Of a DNA stretch of 64,000 nt, positions 34,822 through 46,659 are shown in pieces. The notes under the pieces were generated by a model. The model ran no database searches. It saw only the letters and a list, made by a program, of their open reading frames with translations, and was not told the DNA's origin. The stretch comes from Cichorium intybus (taxonomy: Eukaryota; Streptophyta; Magnoliopsida; Asterales; Asteraceae), in the NCBI GenBank assembly GCA_023525715.1, contig CM042012.1, forward strand, positions 117,101,298 to 117,165,297, in the 5' to 3' direction. The number at the start of each line of letters is the position of its first letter. The first letter of the stretch is position 1. Both the position numbers and the translations under genes were made by a program.

Positions 34822-35158
34822 TGTTGGATTCTATTATAAAGTAACTGTTAATATCGTTGGAATAAATCAAAGGCATTATCATCTGTTTATTTAAAGTCTA
34901 TTAGACTGTTTGTTAGAAGCATTTAGTTATTCAATGTATATATTCTTTACCTGTAATCATTTTCAAGTAATGAAAGATATTTTCTCTTTCTCATCTCTCT
35001 CATATGTGAAAGTTAACAATATCATGTTGAAGCATGATTGCATGAAAGTGGAGCCATTTTTAAGTCTTTTCGTCTTTTTTCTAATTCTAACTGCTTTGAT
35101 TTTGTTGGGACGTGGAATGTTAAAGGGTAGTGATTTCAATCGAATTATTGTATGATGC

Positions 35159-37070
35159 TAGAGGTGCACGAAAAAACCGGATTCCGATCCGAATCCGATC
35201 CGGTTTCCAATCCGATCCACCGGATCCTACCAGATTGAAATTATATCCGTTGAATCCGGTTTGAATCCGGCTCCTGTCAATCCTGTTTTCGATCCGGTTT
35301 ACGATCCGGATTTTCCAGGGGAATTATGAACGTTTTTTTTTTAAATCTAACTGTTGGAAACGGTGTTTTTTTCCATAGTTGATGTGTTGCACATATCATT
35401 AATTTGGTGGTGCAAGACGGGCTAAGTTTCATTGATGATATAAAAGATACTTTCAAAAACATGTTACGTGACATTTTTAGTTCTAGTAACGCTCGATATC
35501 ATAAATATATGAAGTTTTGTGCCGATGCGAATGCCGTTTGGTTGGGTCCGAATTGGGACATACTCACTCGATGGAATTCCACTTGTAACATGTTTGAATG
35601 TGCTTTACGTCAAAAAGATACTTTAAAAATGTTTCATGACCACCTTGCGGAACGCAATCGGGTTACGCCTTATCCGGAATCGAGTTGGCATACTATCAAG
35701 CTTGTTACCGACATGCTTGGAGTTTTTAAAAAAGCAACTAAGTTTTTTATTCGGAGTTTATTATCCCACAAGTTGTCTAGTTTTAAATCAAATATTTTTA
35801 ATGACTTCGAAAATTAATGAATTTCAAATGAGAGGCGGTATGTTTGAAGAAATGGTGAAACCGATGAAAGCAAAGTTTATAAAATATTTCAAAAATATGC
35901 CTCCCGTTATAACTTGTGCCGCCGCTTTAAACCCAACTCTTAACGTTGGCGGGGTTGAGACTTTACTTTATAATATTGCTTTCGATTTGGGTTTATTAGA
36001 CGACGACGTTGATTTTGCATCAAAAGAAATATCGAGATTTAACAATGTTTTCCAAACTTTGTTTGAAGTTTATTTAACAAAATATGGCTCAACAAACATT
36101 CATGACATGATGTGAAATTATGGGGCTTCCGGATCCACTTCTCACGATAATAACGAAACAATTCGACTCTATAACACTTTAAGAAATGAAAATATCAAAC
36201 GAGCTCAGTCTAGCACTCCTAGTAGTGAGCTCAGAAGGTAAATTGCATCGGATTTTTTTGTCACAACTAAGTATTGAGGAGTTTGAGAATTTGGATATTT
36301 TGGCTTGGTGGAAAGAAAAGGAATCCCAATTTCCGATTCTAGCTGCTATAGCGTGTGATGTACTAACCGTCCAAGCTTCTACGGTAGCTTCGAAATCTGC
36401 TTTTGCTGTTAGTGGCAGGGTTATTTCACCAAGAAGAACAAAACTCACCCATTTGTCGGTTGAAGTGTGTATTTGTTTGAAAGATTACTTAGATGACATG
36501 GAACGCATACAAAACGTTTCACCACTTGAAGGCGAAATAAAGGAGGTTGAAAAGGAAATCCATGAAGAAGAAATAGCAATGGGATTGTCGATACCATTTA
36601 CCTTACAAGAGCTTACTTATGAGGAAGAATTGCACAACATGACGTATAATGAGGACTAAAACCAAGCAACCAAGCAACAACGACTACAACGACGGCAATT
36701 ACAAAAAGTTCACGCTTAGATGATGAATATGTTTTAAGTTTTATGTTTTTATGTTTCAAGATGTATTAGTTTTATACTTTTATTGCTTTATGTATTGTTT
36801 TGATAAAAAGCCAAAAAAAAAAAAAATAAAACAATGAAAATTGCTTCAAAAAAAACCTCCTGTCAACAATCAAATGTGCTCCAAAAAACCGGATTTTTAA
36901 AACCGGTTTGAGATCCGATCCGGTTTAGATCCGGTTTGTATAGGATCGGGAATTTTTGTGTATAATCCGGTTTGGATCCGATCCGGTTTCACTCCAAATC
37001 CGGTTTTGACTTCGTTGACTGGATCCGATCCGGTTTACGATCTGGAAAAAATCCGGTTTGTGCACCTCTA
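35159..37070 (+). mobile_element. hAT transposon, internally deleted
   Basis: Inverted termini TAGAGGTGCAC and GTGCACCTCTA. The 8-bp target duplication TATGATGC at 35151-35158 and 37071-37078 is diagnostic of hAT. Both subterminal regions (35175-35310 and 36895-37055) are packed with GATCCGGTTT-type motifs in both orientations, probably transposase-binding sites. Inside are three broken transposase frames without the N-terminal zinc finger. Confidence 0.92.
35382..36659 (+). pseudogene. hAT transposase, truncated and frameshifted
   Basis: Motifs in order: CVAHIINLVVQDGLSFI, LTRWNSTCNMFE and, after a stop at 35815, FKNMPPVITCAAALNPTL; a third frame from 36186 has LDILAWWKEKESQFPILA and SAFAVSGRVISPRRTKL, the C-terminal dimerisation domain. 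The zinc finger and the N-terminal catalytic part are gone, probably by the same internal deletion that brought the left terminus close to this point. It cannot encode an active enzyme. Confidence 0.85.
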
Positions 37071-37078
37071 TATGATGC

Positions 37079-37617
37079 AGTGTGGACTAATTCATTACCG
37101 TCCATGAGATTTTTATTCGCCAATTTGGATTTCTAAGATTGGGCTACAATTGGCATCCATGTTATGTTCTACAATAATCAGGTCCATTGGGCCTTCGAAT
37201 GGAGGAAGCCGTATCACCTGGCCTGGGTGGCTTTTGGGTTATTTAAATTTAGGGGTGTTGGGCTATTTTGGTTAATGCCCACAATTTATATTTTCTTACG
37301 CATCGACCCACACAATTAATCTAATCCTTCCCTTTACTTTTAAGAAAAATACCAAAAGCCTATTCTTGAGGTACAAACCCAACTCGTTTTTTAACTGAAC
37401 CGTCAGTTTTAGCGGTTTTAAATATTTTTGGAAACTTTTTTTTACTGGTTTTTAACCCAAAAAAATCTAGATGTTATATAGGTTTTACCCCAAAAACAGG
37501 TTTTTATATGTTTAACCGAGAAAATAGGTTTTTTTATAGGTTAACCGTAACCGGTTTTAAAAAAATGGTTTTTTTTTAATAACCAAAATCCGTTACACAG
37601 GCTATGGCTTTTAAATC

Positions 37618-37654
<37 letters not shown>

Positions 37655-38125
37655 GATGAAAGCCGTTTACGTTATAACTGAAACCGATAAAAGAAACATC
37701 TATTAAAAACCACACCGGTTTTTAAAAAAAAAGCAGTTACGGTTTTAACCGGCGCACTTCTAGTGTGCTAAAAGGCCATCCACAAAGTTCTGTGGTGGTC
37801 ACTTTTGAAAAGTAAAGAGTTAAAATCAATAATTACACTTAAACCATAGGATTTGCGCATAAGTATTAAGTTTAGTGTAGTGTTAAGGCAACAAAAGCTT
37901 CTTTAGAAGCTCTATGGTTATGCTTTCTAATTAGAAACACTCCGAAACCACACTCAATAGGATGGAACTTTTTGCGAACCATTTGAACAAACCAAGCGGG
38001 CACTAGTATAGATATATTTAGGTTGCATTTAAAAACTTACAACCATATTTTTCTTGCGATCAGAGTGTCGTGTACCACAAATTAAGTCCCAACAATACAG
38101 AAAGTGTTTCTTTTATATATGGCTT
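37079..38125. other. Intergenic with a hAT-like end and a poly(A) run
   Basis: From about 37380 to 37765 the DNA is rich in AACCGGTTTT motifs on both strands and ends CCGGCGCACTTCTA, which resembles the subterminal and terminal sequence of a hAT-type non-autonomous element. The opposite end and target duplication were not found. A run of about 35 A residues lies at 37619-37652. Confidence 0.35.
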
Positions 38126-38129
38126 TGTA

Positions 38130-39066
38130 GGGAAGGTATGCCAGTATGTTAAAGGCAATAATACATAATAAAAAAAAAAACATTAGACTTGCGTGAGAAG
38201 CATATATAAAAATGCTGTGGATGACTTTGACTTGGATGATTATGTGAAATGAAGATATCTTATAGTGAACATACTTTATGATCAAATATAACATGAGATG
38301 GCTGAATTTTTGAGACACTACTCATGGAAGTCAATGTATAGAGATAAATGATAGCTTCGTACAGCATGCAACTTAAAATTTACAGAGTTTTTGCCAGCCT
38401 TGGTTTCAAATGTATCATCTTATGAAACCTGTGGTCAGCCAGCCGATGGCATATTTATCTTCAATTGATGGATATTTGTTTTTTACCGAACAACAAATAT
38501 AATACTTTAGGACTTCAAATAATGTATAGTATAAATTCACAAAATGGTTGAGTTGCGTTTTTGTCAAAAAGTACAATTTTGGTTTTGAAGCGAATTGCTA
38601 TGAATAGTTTTTTTTTAATAAAGATTACAACAAACCTCTTTTTACGACGCCAGTTGTCATCGGTTATATATAATATTAAACATTTGGTTCAATAAATGAT
38701 ATTTTGCTATGCAAGCTGATTCTATTGGTGCCGTCCTATTTGATTTGTTTAACTATAGTAGAATATCCCACAAGTTGAGTTCTGTTTCTACAAAGTGTTG
38801 CACGTGCCTTTCTAAAGAAGGGTGCCAAATTTAAACCAAAAGCAATATAAAAGGCACTGAATGATAACTAGAACTGAAGGTACTTAATTGTTACATGATT
38901 AATTTTGGACGTTAATGCATGCAATATGTTTGCCTCTTGCAATCCTATAAATATGGAGGCTACAAGTGGCAGTAAGCACCAATTCAATCCATAGATAACA
39001 ACCGAGTCTAACTTTGCATTGCATATCAATTCAAAATATTTAGAGTTTCTTCAAGTCTGAGCTGTA
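38130..39066 (+). promoter_or_regulatory. Promoter and 5' UTR region of Root_cap-like gene copy 2
   Basis: Homologous to 5516-6638. TATA box TATAAATA at 38946-38953. A TGCATGCA palindrome (RY-type motif) lies at 38913-38920; copy 1 has TCATGCAT at the equivalent place (6501). The duplicated upstream sequence shows that the second gene once had its own promoter. Confidence 0.75.
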
Positions 39067-39833
39067 ATGGCTCAGTCTAGGTTTTGTCATGTTATGTTAC
39101 TTATGATGATCATGCTGGTGGCTTTTGGGGAGGCAAAAACTCCACCGGGAATTGCTAACAACCCTAGCCATGCAACATGTAAGGACCCGCAGTACAAAGA
39201 ATGTCATAACTTGGTGCATGTTTGTCCTAAGTTTTGTCCAAATAGCTGCACCGTTCATTGTCAATCGTGCAAACCTATTTGTGGTGCTGATACTTCACCG
39301 TCACCACCAGAGATAGAACCACCTCCCACTGTTACTCCATCACCTCCAGTGTACACACCTCCGACACCCCCACCATACTCGCCACCTCCCACTACTCCAT
39401 CTCCACCAATAGAGCCTACACCTCCAACACCAACAACCCCAACACTGTCGTCACCACCTCCACCATCCCCCTCCCCACCTCCCACTGTTCCTGCACCACC
39501 TCCACCATCCCCCAAGCCAACCCCCACCGTTCCCGCACCACCTCCCACTGTTACTCCACCACCTCCCGTGACCACACCTCCGACACCTGCACCATACTCA
39601 CCACTTCCCACTACTCCTCCACCAATAGAGCCTACACCTCCAACACCAACAACCCCAACACCGTCGTCACCACCTCCATCATCCCCCTCCCCACCTCCCA
39701 CCGCTCCTGCATCACCTCCACCATCCCCCACCGTTCCTGCACCACTAACACCGGCATCACCACCGCCAGCATCCCCCTCGCCACCCCCAACCGTTCCTAC
39801 ACCACCAGCAGAATCAACTCCTCCGGCACCAAC

Positions 39834-40237
39834 TGTTGGTTTTTTGGCTAAATGAAATAAGAGCTCTCATCCCACATTGCTAGAAGGATGAAAGCTTGGG
39901 AGGTCTCCAAGCTTATAAATAAGGACCAAGGCTTTGGTTTCAAAGCATCCCAACCAACAATACACTATAAGTGTTTGGTTATTTCTTTCTTTCTCTTATT
40001 TTAGAGTGGTGAAAGTATTAGTTAAAACTTTGAGAGTGTGAGTGTAATTTGGGGGGGTGGCTTGAGAGATTAGTCTATGTGATTGTAACAATTTATCATA
40101 TAGTGGATCTTTCTCTCTGGAGGCCCGTGGTTTTTCTCCGGTTTTGGAGTTTTCCACGTATATTCTTGTGTTCAGTTTATTTTTCTATTATTGTCTTTGG
40201 GAGGTTTGTAGGGATTATTGAGGCCATTTTCCCAACA
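39834..40237 (+). repeat. 5' LTR of the TR-GAG element
   Basis: TATA box TATAAATAAGG at about 39917, followed by a pyrimidine-rich leader. Same sequence as 41798-42201. Confidence 0.95.
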
Positions 40238-40239
40238 AG

Positions 40240-40251
40240 TGGTATCAGAGC
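40240..40251 (+). other. Primer-binding site of the TR-GAG element
   Basis: TGGTATCAGAGC, two bases after the 5' LTR, complementary to the 3' end of plant initiator tRNA-Met. Confidence 0.9.
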
Positions 40252-40285
40252 TTCAGGTTTTGGAGGAGGTCTCGGTTTTAGAAAT

Positions 40286-40434
40286 TGGAGTATGCTCTGT
40301 GGTTGCAGCTTTGGCTGATCTTCCACATCAGAAACAAATTTCTATTAATCGTATTGGAGTTGTCTCGGTACTTTGAAGGTTCGGAGTATGCTCTGTGGTT
40401 GCAGCTTTGTCTGATCTTCCACATCAGAAACGAG
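40286..40434 (+). repeat. Leader direct repeat, two copies of about 50 bp
   Basis: GGAGTATGCTCTGTGGTTGC and CTGATCTTCCACATCAGAAA occur at 40287-40336 and again at 40383-40432, period about 97 bp, between primer site and gag. Possibly part of the packaging or translation leader. Confidence 0.8.
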
Positions 40435-40645
40435 GATTCAACTAACCGTTTTGTGTACGATAGAATTATATGCGGGCTGTAAATACGTATATATCTGAAG
40501 AAGGTTCTGTCTAGGAAAGATTGGTATTTAAGCGTGTCCGGTGTGACCCTCCACTCTTACCTGGGAATCCTTTATTGGGTGTATTGCGTATAGGTCTGGT
40601 GCATATTTTTCTAGTATACAATACTGTTTTTGAGATACGGATACG

Positions 40646-41449
40646 ATGGCAAAATACAGTCCCATGAAGTTTGATGTAGAAAAATTTGACGGAAGAATCA
40701 ACTTTGGTTTGTGGCAAGTTCAAGTCAAGGATGTGTTGATTCAGTCTGGGTTACACAAGGCGTTGAGGGGGAGACCTGTCCCCGTTTCTAGCAAGGATTC
40801 AGCCGGAGCCAGTAAAGTCGATGATGAAGAATGGGAAGATCTAGATTTGAGAGCGGCAAGTGCTATTCGTTTGTGTCTAGCAAAGAATGTTCTTGCAAAT
40901 GTGCATGGGATTGCAACGGCAAAAGATTTGTGGGAGAAGCTTGAGCAGTTGTATCAAGGCAAAGGCATCTCGAATCGGTTGTATCTCAAGGAGCAATTTC
41001 ATACTCTTCGTATGAGTGGAGATACAAAAATCTCAGATCATCTAAGTGTTCTTAATAACATCGTGTCAGAACTGGAGGCTATTGGAGTGGAGACTGAAGA
41101 TGAGGATAAAGCTTTAAGACTCATATTGTCTTTACCATCTTCCTATGAGCATATGAAGCCTATTTTGATGTATGGGAAAGAGACCCTGAAGTATGCAGAT
41201 GTTACTGGTAAACTCTTGTCTGAGGAGAAACGACTGGAAAGTAGCAACTATGCTTCTTCAGAAGGAATGGCTATGGTATGCAGGAACGAGAAGAAGAAGA
41301 AACACTCCCAGAAGATTCCGGTATGCTGGAAGTGTGGAGAGTCTGGGCATGTCAAGAGAAATTGTCCAGGTGGAGCAGCGAGTTCGACAAAAGGCTCCGA
41401 TACAGCTAACAGTATCTCCGTCGCTACTGACGGCGATGAATTCTTTTGA
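40646..41449 (+). CDS. Copia-type Gag protein with CCHC zinc knuckle
   Basis: 267 codons, intact. The N-terminal part is a typical Copia Gag (KFDVEKFDGRINFGLWQVQV, DLWEKLEQLYQGKGISNRLY, LILSLPSSYEHM). A CCHC knuckle CWKCGESGHVKRNC lies at residues 227-240. Role: capsid formation and RNA binding. It starts about 400 bp after the primer site. The product ends 27 residues after the knuckle, with no protease or polymerase fused to it, so the element could supply particles but not reverse transcription. Confidence 0.93.
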   Translation: MAKYSPMKFDVEKFDGRINFGLWQVQVKDVLIQSGLHKALRGRPVPVSSKDSAGASKVDDEEWEDLDLRAASAIRLCLAKNVLANVHGIATAKDLWEKLEQLYQGKGISNRLYLKEQFHTLRMSGDTKISDHLSVLNNIVSELEAIGVETEDEDKALRLILSLPSSYEHMKPILMYGKETLKYADVTGKLLSEEKRLESSNYASSEGMAMVCRNEKKKKHSQKIPVCWKCGESGHVKRNCPGGAASSTKGSDTANSISVATDGDEFF

Positions 41450-41785
41450 GTTGTGTCATCCCTATGGTATGCCCGTGATACCATGAAAAGGGATGTGTTT
41501 CTGTTAGCGGGGGAACTGCACATGGGCATTGGATTGGCATAAATGCAAGATGTGTGGTGAAGTTATGTTGATGGCTGATGAACTTCCGGGTATGCCAAGT
41601 GGAAGTTGCACCATAAAATTTTCAGCAGGTTTTTCAACATGTGTCGAGGTGAAATTCTTAGGATGGTTTATTCTAAGTGGTGATACTTTCTTATGGTGGA
41701 GTATGATAATTCTATGCCTTTAGAATTATGATCGTCAATGAAGATGATGTTCCTTTATGTGGTTGTGGTTTTCTTTCATTTATCC
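41450..41785 (+). other. Non-coding interval between gag and the polypurine tract
   Basis: About 340 bp with stops in all plus-strand frames. No recognisable pol remnant, so the loss of pol is complete and not simply a frameshift. Confidence 0.6.
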
Positions 41786-41797
41786 AAGGTGGAGATT

Positions 41798-42201
41798 TGT
41801 TGGTTTTTTGGCTAAATGAAATAAGAGCTCTCATCCCACATTGCTAGAAGGATGAAAGCTTGGGAGGTCTCCAAGCTTATAAATAAGGACCAAGGCTTTG
41901 GTTTCAAAGCATCCCAACCAACAATACACTATAAGTGTTTGGTTATTTCTTTCTTTCTCTTATTTTAGAGTGGTGAAAGTATTAGTTAAAACTTTGAGAG
42001 TGTGAGTGTAATTTGGGGGGGTGGCTTGAGAGATTAGTCTATGTGATTGTAACAATTTATCATATAGTGGATCTTTCTCTCTGGAGGCCCGTGGTTTTTC
42101 TCCGGTTTTGGAGTTTTCCACGTATATTCTTGTGTTCAGTTTATTTTTCTATTATTGTCTTTGGGAGGTTTGTAGGGATTATTGAGGCCATTTTCCCAAC
42201 A
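41798..42201 (+). repeat. 3' LTR of the TR-GAG element
   Basis: Carries a TATA box (about 41881) facing the downstream half of gene copy 2. A frame that is open through most of this LTR runs in phase into the proline-rich region, but it has no ATG until inside that region. Confidence 0.95.
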
Positions 42202-44299
42202 CCAACACCATCCTCGCCACCTCCCACTGTCCCTTCACCACCAACAGATGACACACCTCCAACACCGACACCATCCACGCCACCTCCCACCGTCCCTTCA
42301 CCACCAACAGAGCCCACACCTCCTATGCCAACACCATCGACACCACCTCCCACCACCCCTTCACCTTCACCACCAATAGAGTCAACGCCTCCTACACCAA
42401 CACCATACTACCCACCTCCTACCACCCATTTACCACCAACAGAGTCTACACCTCCAACACCAACACCATCCTCACCACCTCCCACTAGCCCCTCCCCACC
42501 AACAGACTCAACATCTCCTACACCAACACCACATTCCCCACCTCCACCCACCCCTTCACCGCCAGCAATGCCTCCCACAAACCCTTCACCACCAACAGAA
42601 TCATCACCACCAATACCTCCCACCACGCCTTCACCACCAACAGAATCAACACCACCAATGCCTCCCACCACCCCTTCACCACCAGAGTCCACACCTCCAA
42701 CACCACCACCATCCTCACCACCTCATGTCACACCTTCTCCACCAATACAGTCCACACCTCCCACAGAAACACCATCCTCGCCACCTCCCACTACTCCATC
42801 CCCACCCGAGTTGACGCCACCAACGTCGTCCTCACCACCTCCCACAACCCCTTCGCCGCCATCCGAGTCCATAACTCCGACACCAACACCATCATCCCCA
42901 CCTCCCAGTATCCCCTCACCACCAACGGAGTATACACCACCAACACCTACACCACAAACACCGTCACCACAGCCTCCCACCATCCCTTCACCACCAACAG
43001 AGTTCACAACTCCTCCAACCTCTCCGACTTCACCACATACTCCCTCCTCACCACCTCCTACAACTCCTTCACCACCATCACCAACAACCCCATCCATGCC
43101 ACAATCACCTCCTACTCCATCTTCCCCTTCACCTTCTACATCACCCGCACCTCCTACATGGTACCCTACTCCACCTTCTCAACCAAAGAAAGTCAAGTGC
43201 AAAAATAGCAACTATGCCAAATGCTACGCCTCTGAGCATGTCTGTCCTGCTTCTTGTCCTGGCCAATGTGAAGTTGATTGTGTCACTTGCAAGCCAGTTT
43301 GCAGTAAGTTCATTTTAACTCTATTTTCTGAATATCAGCTAGAAATACCAAACATTTCAAGTGTTTGAAGAGCCACCCATCACATGGAGATTAGAGCTAA
43401 CCTTTAAATCAAATTGGATGGGTCGAATTCCATCATTACAATTGCATTCTATGGGTTAATATTCCATTCAAATATGTATCGTTTTATTAATATGTTAAGT
43501 ACCAATATATATGTATGGTAAATTGCAGATTGCGATATGCCTGGAGCAGTGTGTCAAGATCCTCGTTTTATTGGTGGTGACGGTATCACTTTCTACTTCC
43601 ATGGAAAGAAAGATCAAGACTTTTGCCTTGTTGCAGATAAGAACCTGCACATCAATGGTCACTTTATTGGCAAGAGAAACATAAACTTGGGCAGAGACTT
43701 CACTTGGGTTCAATCCATTGGAGTTCTCTTCGACAACCACAAAGTACAAATAATTGCCCAAAAGACATCCTCTTGGGATGACACAGTTGACCGTATCTCT
43801 GTTACATTTGATGGTGAAAATATCTTTCTCCCAGAAACTAAAGGAGCCAAATGGCAGGCTTCCACAACATCAATTACTAGGATTGAAGACACAAACTATA
43901 TTGTTCTTGAAGTTGAAAACCAATTGAATATCATAGCTAGAGTGGTTCCAATAACAAAAAAAGAATCAAGAATCCATAACTATGGTATAACCAATGACGA
44001 TTGCTTTGCCCATCTGGATCTAAAGTTCAAGTTCTTCTCTTTAAGTAACCAAGTGGACGGAGTTCTGGGCCAGACCTATAGGAATGACTATGTGAGTAAC
44101 GTGAAAATGGGGGTGTTAATGCCTGTCATGGGAGGAGATAGTAAGTTTGTGAGTGCAAATTCTTTTGCAACTGATTGTTCTGTGGCTATGTTTAAGGGTA
44201 GCCAGGAAGAAGGTTCATCGTTGAACTTGCAGTTGCCAACCTTGAGGTGCCAAAGTGGTTCGGAAGGGAGAGGCGTCGTATGCAAGAGATAGACTATTT

Positions 44300-45121
<822 letters not shown>

Positions 45122-46226
45122 GTAGGTTCAATAGAGTCCCCTTAAATGGTAGAGAACTGGAGGCCAGATCTTAGCCATCTATTATTCTAGATCTAGGGCT
45201 CAAATTTAATAAAAATTATGTAATTTTTACTCATTTTAGATTCAATTAATTTGAAATAATAATAAAAAGGGTATTATGGTAATTAATTCTTAACCTAAAT
45301 TTATCAGTTTTTATCACTTCCTAAAATATCTCTCTCACTCTCTCTCATATTTCCTTCCATTCTCTCTATTTATCGGCTTCATCACCGGATTCAAGAAATT
45401 TAAACCCTAATATTCATACGGCTTCATCACCGGATTCAAAACTCTCAATTCTACAATAAATATTAGTGAAGATTTTAAAAGGGCTCGATGAATGGAGAAG
45501 ATTAAGATGGTTGAGTTGCTGAATCGATTCTTACAGATGGAAATCTTGACGAGATAAAGCCTTGGAGAACGAAAATCAAATCAAGAAATCGACAATTGCC
45601 CGGTACGGATTCAAAGCCGCAGGTAACTAAACTTATGAGTATTTGGTTGAACGACCAAACTAATAAACAAGTTAGTTTCAATTTCAATTGCATTTTTGTT
45701 TATCGTCTATTATAAATTTTGTTGATTTGAACCTTATCTTATAAACCCCAATTTTTTATGGATTTTGATTGATTACATGTGATGGATTTTAGAAGTCCTT
45801 AGAGTCCATTGCAAACAGGCCAGTCATACTATTTTTAAAAACTAAAAACACATAAGTTGAAATTTTATGACTAAATTATTTGTTTTTAGTTAAAAAAAAA
45901 ATACTTGTTAGACCTCACTTATTTTGAATCATCTCTTGATAGTCACATGCTATATCTGTTTTGGAATAATTATTATTACACAGGAAAGTTTGTAAACATT
46001 CTACTTCAAAAAATGAATAGAAAATTCAAGTAAGAAAAGTGTAAACGTTCTTTATCAGGCGCTTAATGTTTACATGGAGCTATGTTTCCCATTTCTCTTG
46101 TTTTAATTTTGAATTTGAAGTATTTAACAATTTATTATTTGTATACAAAATGATTTTTAAAAAAGGAACAAAATATCCGTATAACTTTGTAGCTTATGTG
46201 TTCTGTTTGAGAAGGAAATTTTACAG

Positions 46227-46448
46227 GAACATCATGGGTGAATCACCGGAAAATATGCCGGAAAAAGACCTCAAGAATCTTAAAAGCAAGTTAAAGAAAG
46301 ACTTTATCACGATTAGATCAAAAAAAGTATTTTACTCTTCGTAATTCATTTATTAAAACTATTACTAACAGTAACCTAACATCTAATTTTCCCACTAAAT
46401 GTGCAGAATGAACTTCTATTTGCTGAAATCGAGTATATGCAAAAACGA
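46227..46448 (+). pseudogene. Captured K-box exons of an AGAMOUS-clade MADS-box gene
   Basis: Exon A 46227-46326 (100 bp) follows TTTTACAG and ends at GTATTT. Exon B 46407-46448 (42 bp) follows TGTGCAG and ends at GTAAGT. They translate as NIMGESPENM, PEKDLKNLKSKLKK, IRSKK and, after the intron, NELLFAEIEYMQKR. This is the K domain of floral-organ MADS factors of the AGAMOUS/SEEDSTICK clade, and 100-bp and 42-bp exons are characteristic of such genes. The Leu-to-Pro and Glu/Gly-to-Lys/Asp-type changes (LKKDF where LEKGI is usual) suggest decay. No MADS DNA-binding domain was found nearby. Both exons and their intron lie inside element E1, so I infer capture of genomic DNA. Confidence 0.85.
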
Positions 46449-46659
46449 GTAAGTAATCATGTGCTGGCATGAGCAAGATTAGGTAGTAAACTGGCTGGAC
46501 TTGGTAATAATATACAGGGACAATCACTGATGATTGATTGAGAAACCAATCATTCATGATAAACTTATGAATTATATTTTTTCAATGCTTTGATGTCAAT
46601 TGTTGTATGTTTTGATGATTGAGGCAATTTTCTTGCTGATTTAGTTGTTGTTTTTTTGT

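Larger units (their letters stand above)
25014..35018 (+). mobile_element. Decayed Copia LTR retrotransposon with two nested solo LTRs
   Basis: 5' LTR 25014-25216 (203 bp) and 3' LTR 34822-35018 (197 bp), ending GTTAACA. Target duplication ATATC at 25009-25013 and 35019-35023. The 5' LTR has lost the canonical TG start through G-to-A change. The primer site TGGTATCAGA begins at 25217 and a long G tract (34811-34821) precedes the 3' LTR. Gag, protease, integrase, reverse transcriptase and RNase H pieces occur in Copia order but are broken by stops and frameshifts. Without the nested insertions (28404-32261, 32780-34528) it would be about 4.4 kb. Confidence 0.9.
39834..42201 (+). mobile_element. 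Gag-only Copia-type LTR element (TR-GAG) inserted in gene copy 2
   Basis: LTRs 39834-40237 and 41798-42201, both 404 bp, start TGTTGG, end CCAACA and look identical by eye. The target duplication CCAAC is at 39829-39833 and 42202-42206. Primer site TGGTATCAGAGC at 40240-40251 (initiator tRNA-Met). Polypurine tract AAGGTGGAGATT ends just before the 3' LTR. The 1,560-bp interior encodes Gag only. LTR identity means a very recent insertion. Mobility would need polymerase proteins from a related autonomous Copia element. Confidence 0.95.
39067..44292 (+). pseudogene. Root_cap / LEA-related proline-rich gene copy 2, split by an LTR element
   Basis: Same layout as copy 1: signal peptide (about residues 1-24), Cys module 1 (HVCPKFCPNSC), long proline-rich region, Cys module 2 (HVCPASCPGQC), Root_cap-type C-terminal domain. 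Exon 1 runs 39067-39833 and resumes at 42207-43303; intron 43304-43528; exon 2 43529-44292, the same length as in copy 1. A gag-only LTR element sits at 39834-42201, inside the proline-rich region. Reading into the LTR meets a stop at 39853. Flanking halves are in the same phase with no other stop or frameshift, so the allele before insertion would have had about 875 codons, much longer than copy 1 through expansion of the proline repeats. The present allele should make only a truncated secreted Cys/Pro-rich protein of 262 residues, unless the LTR promoter drives the downstream half. Confidence 0.88.

Noticed and set aside
40240..40251. tRNA gene
   Set aside because: Only the 12-nt complement of the initiator tRNA 3' end is present; it is a primer-binding site. 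The same applies at 21898, 25217 and 57547.
42013..43368. A 451-codon frame starting in the 3' LTR as an independent gene
   Set aside because: The apparent start is a TTG, the first ATG lies within the proline repeats, and the rest is exon 1 of gene copy 2. Treated as a possible chimeric transcript only.
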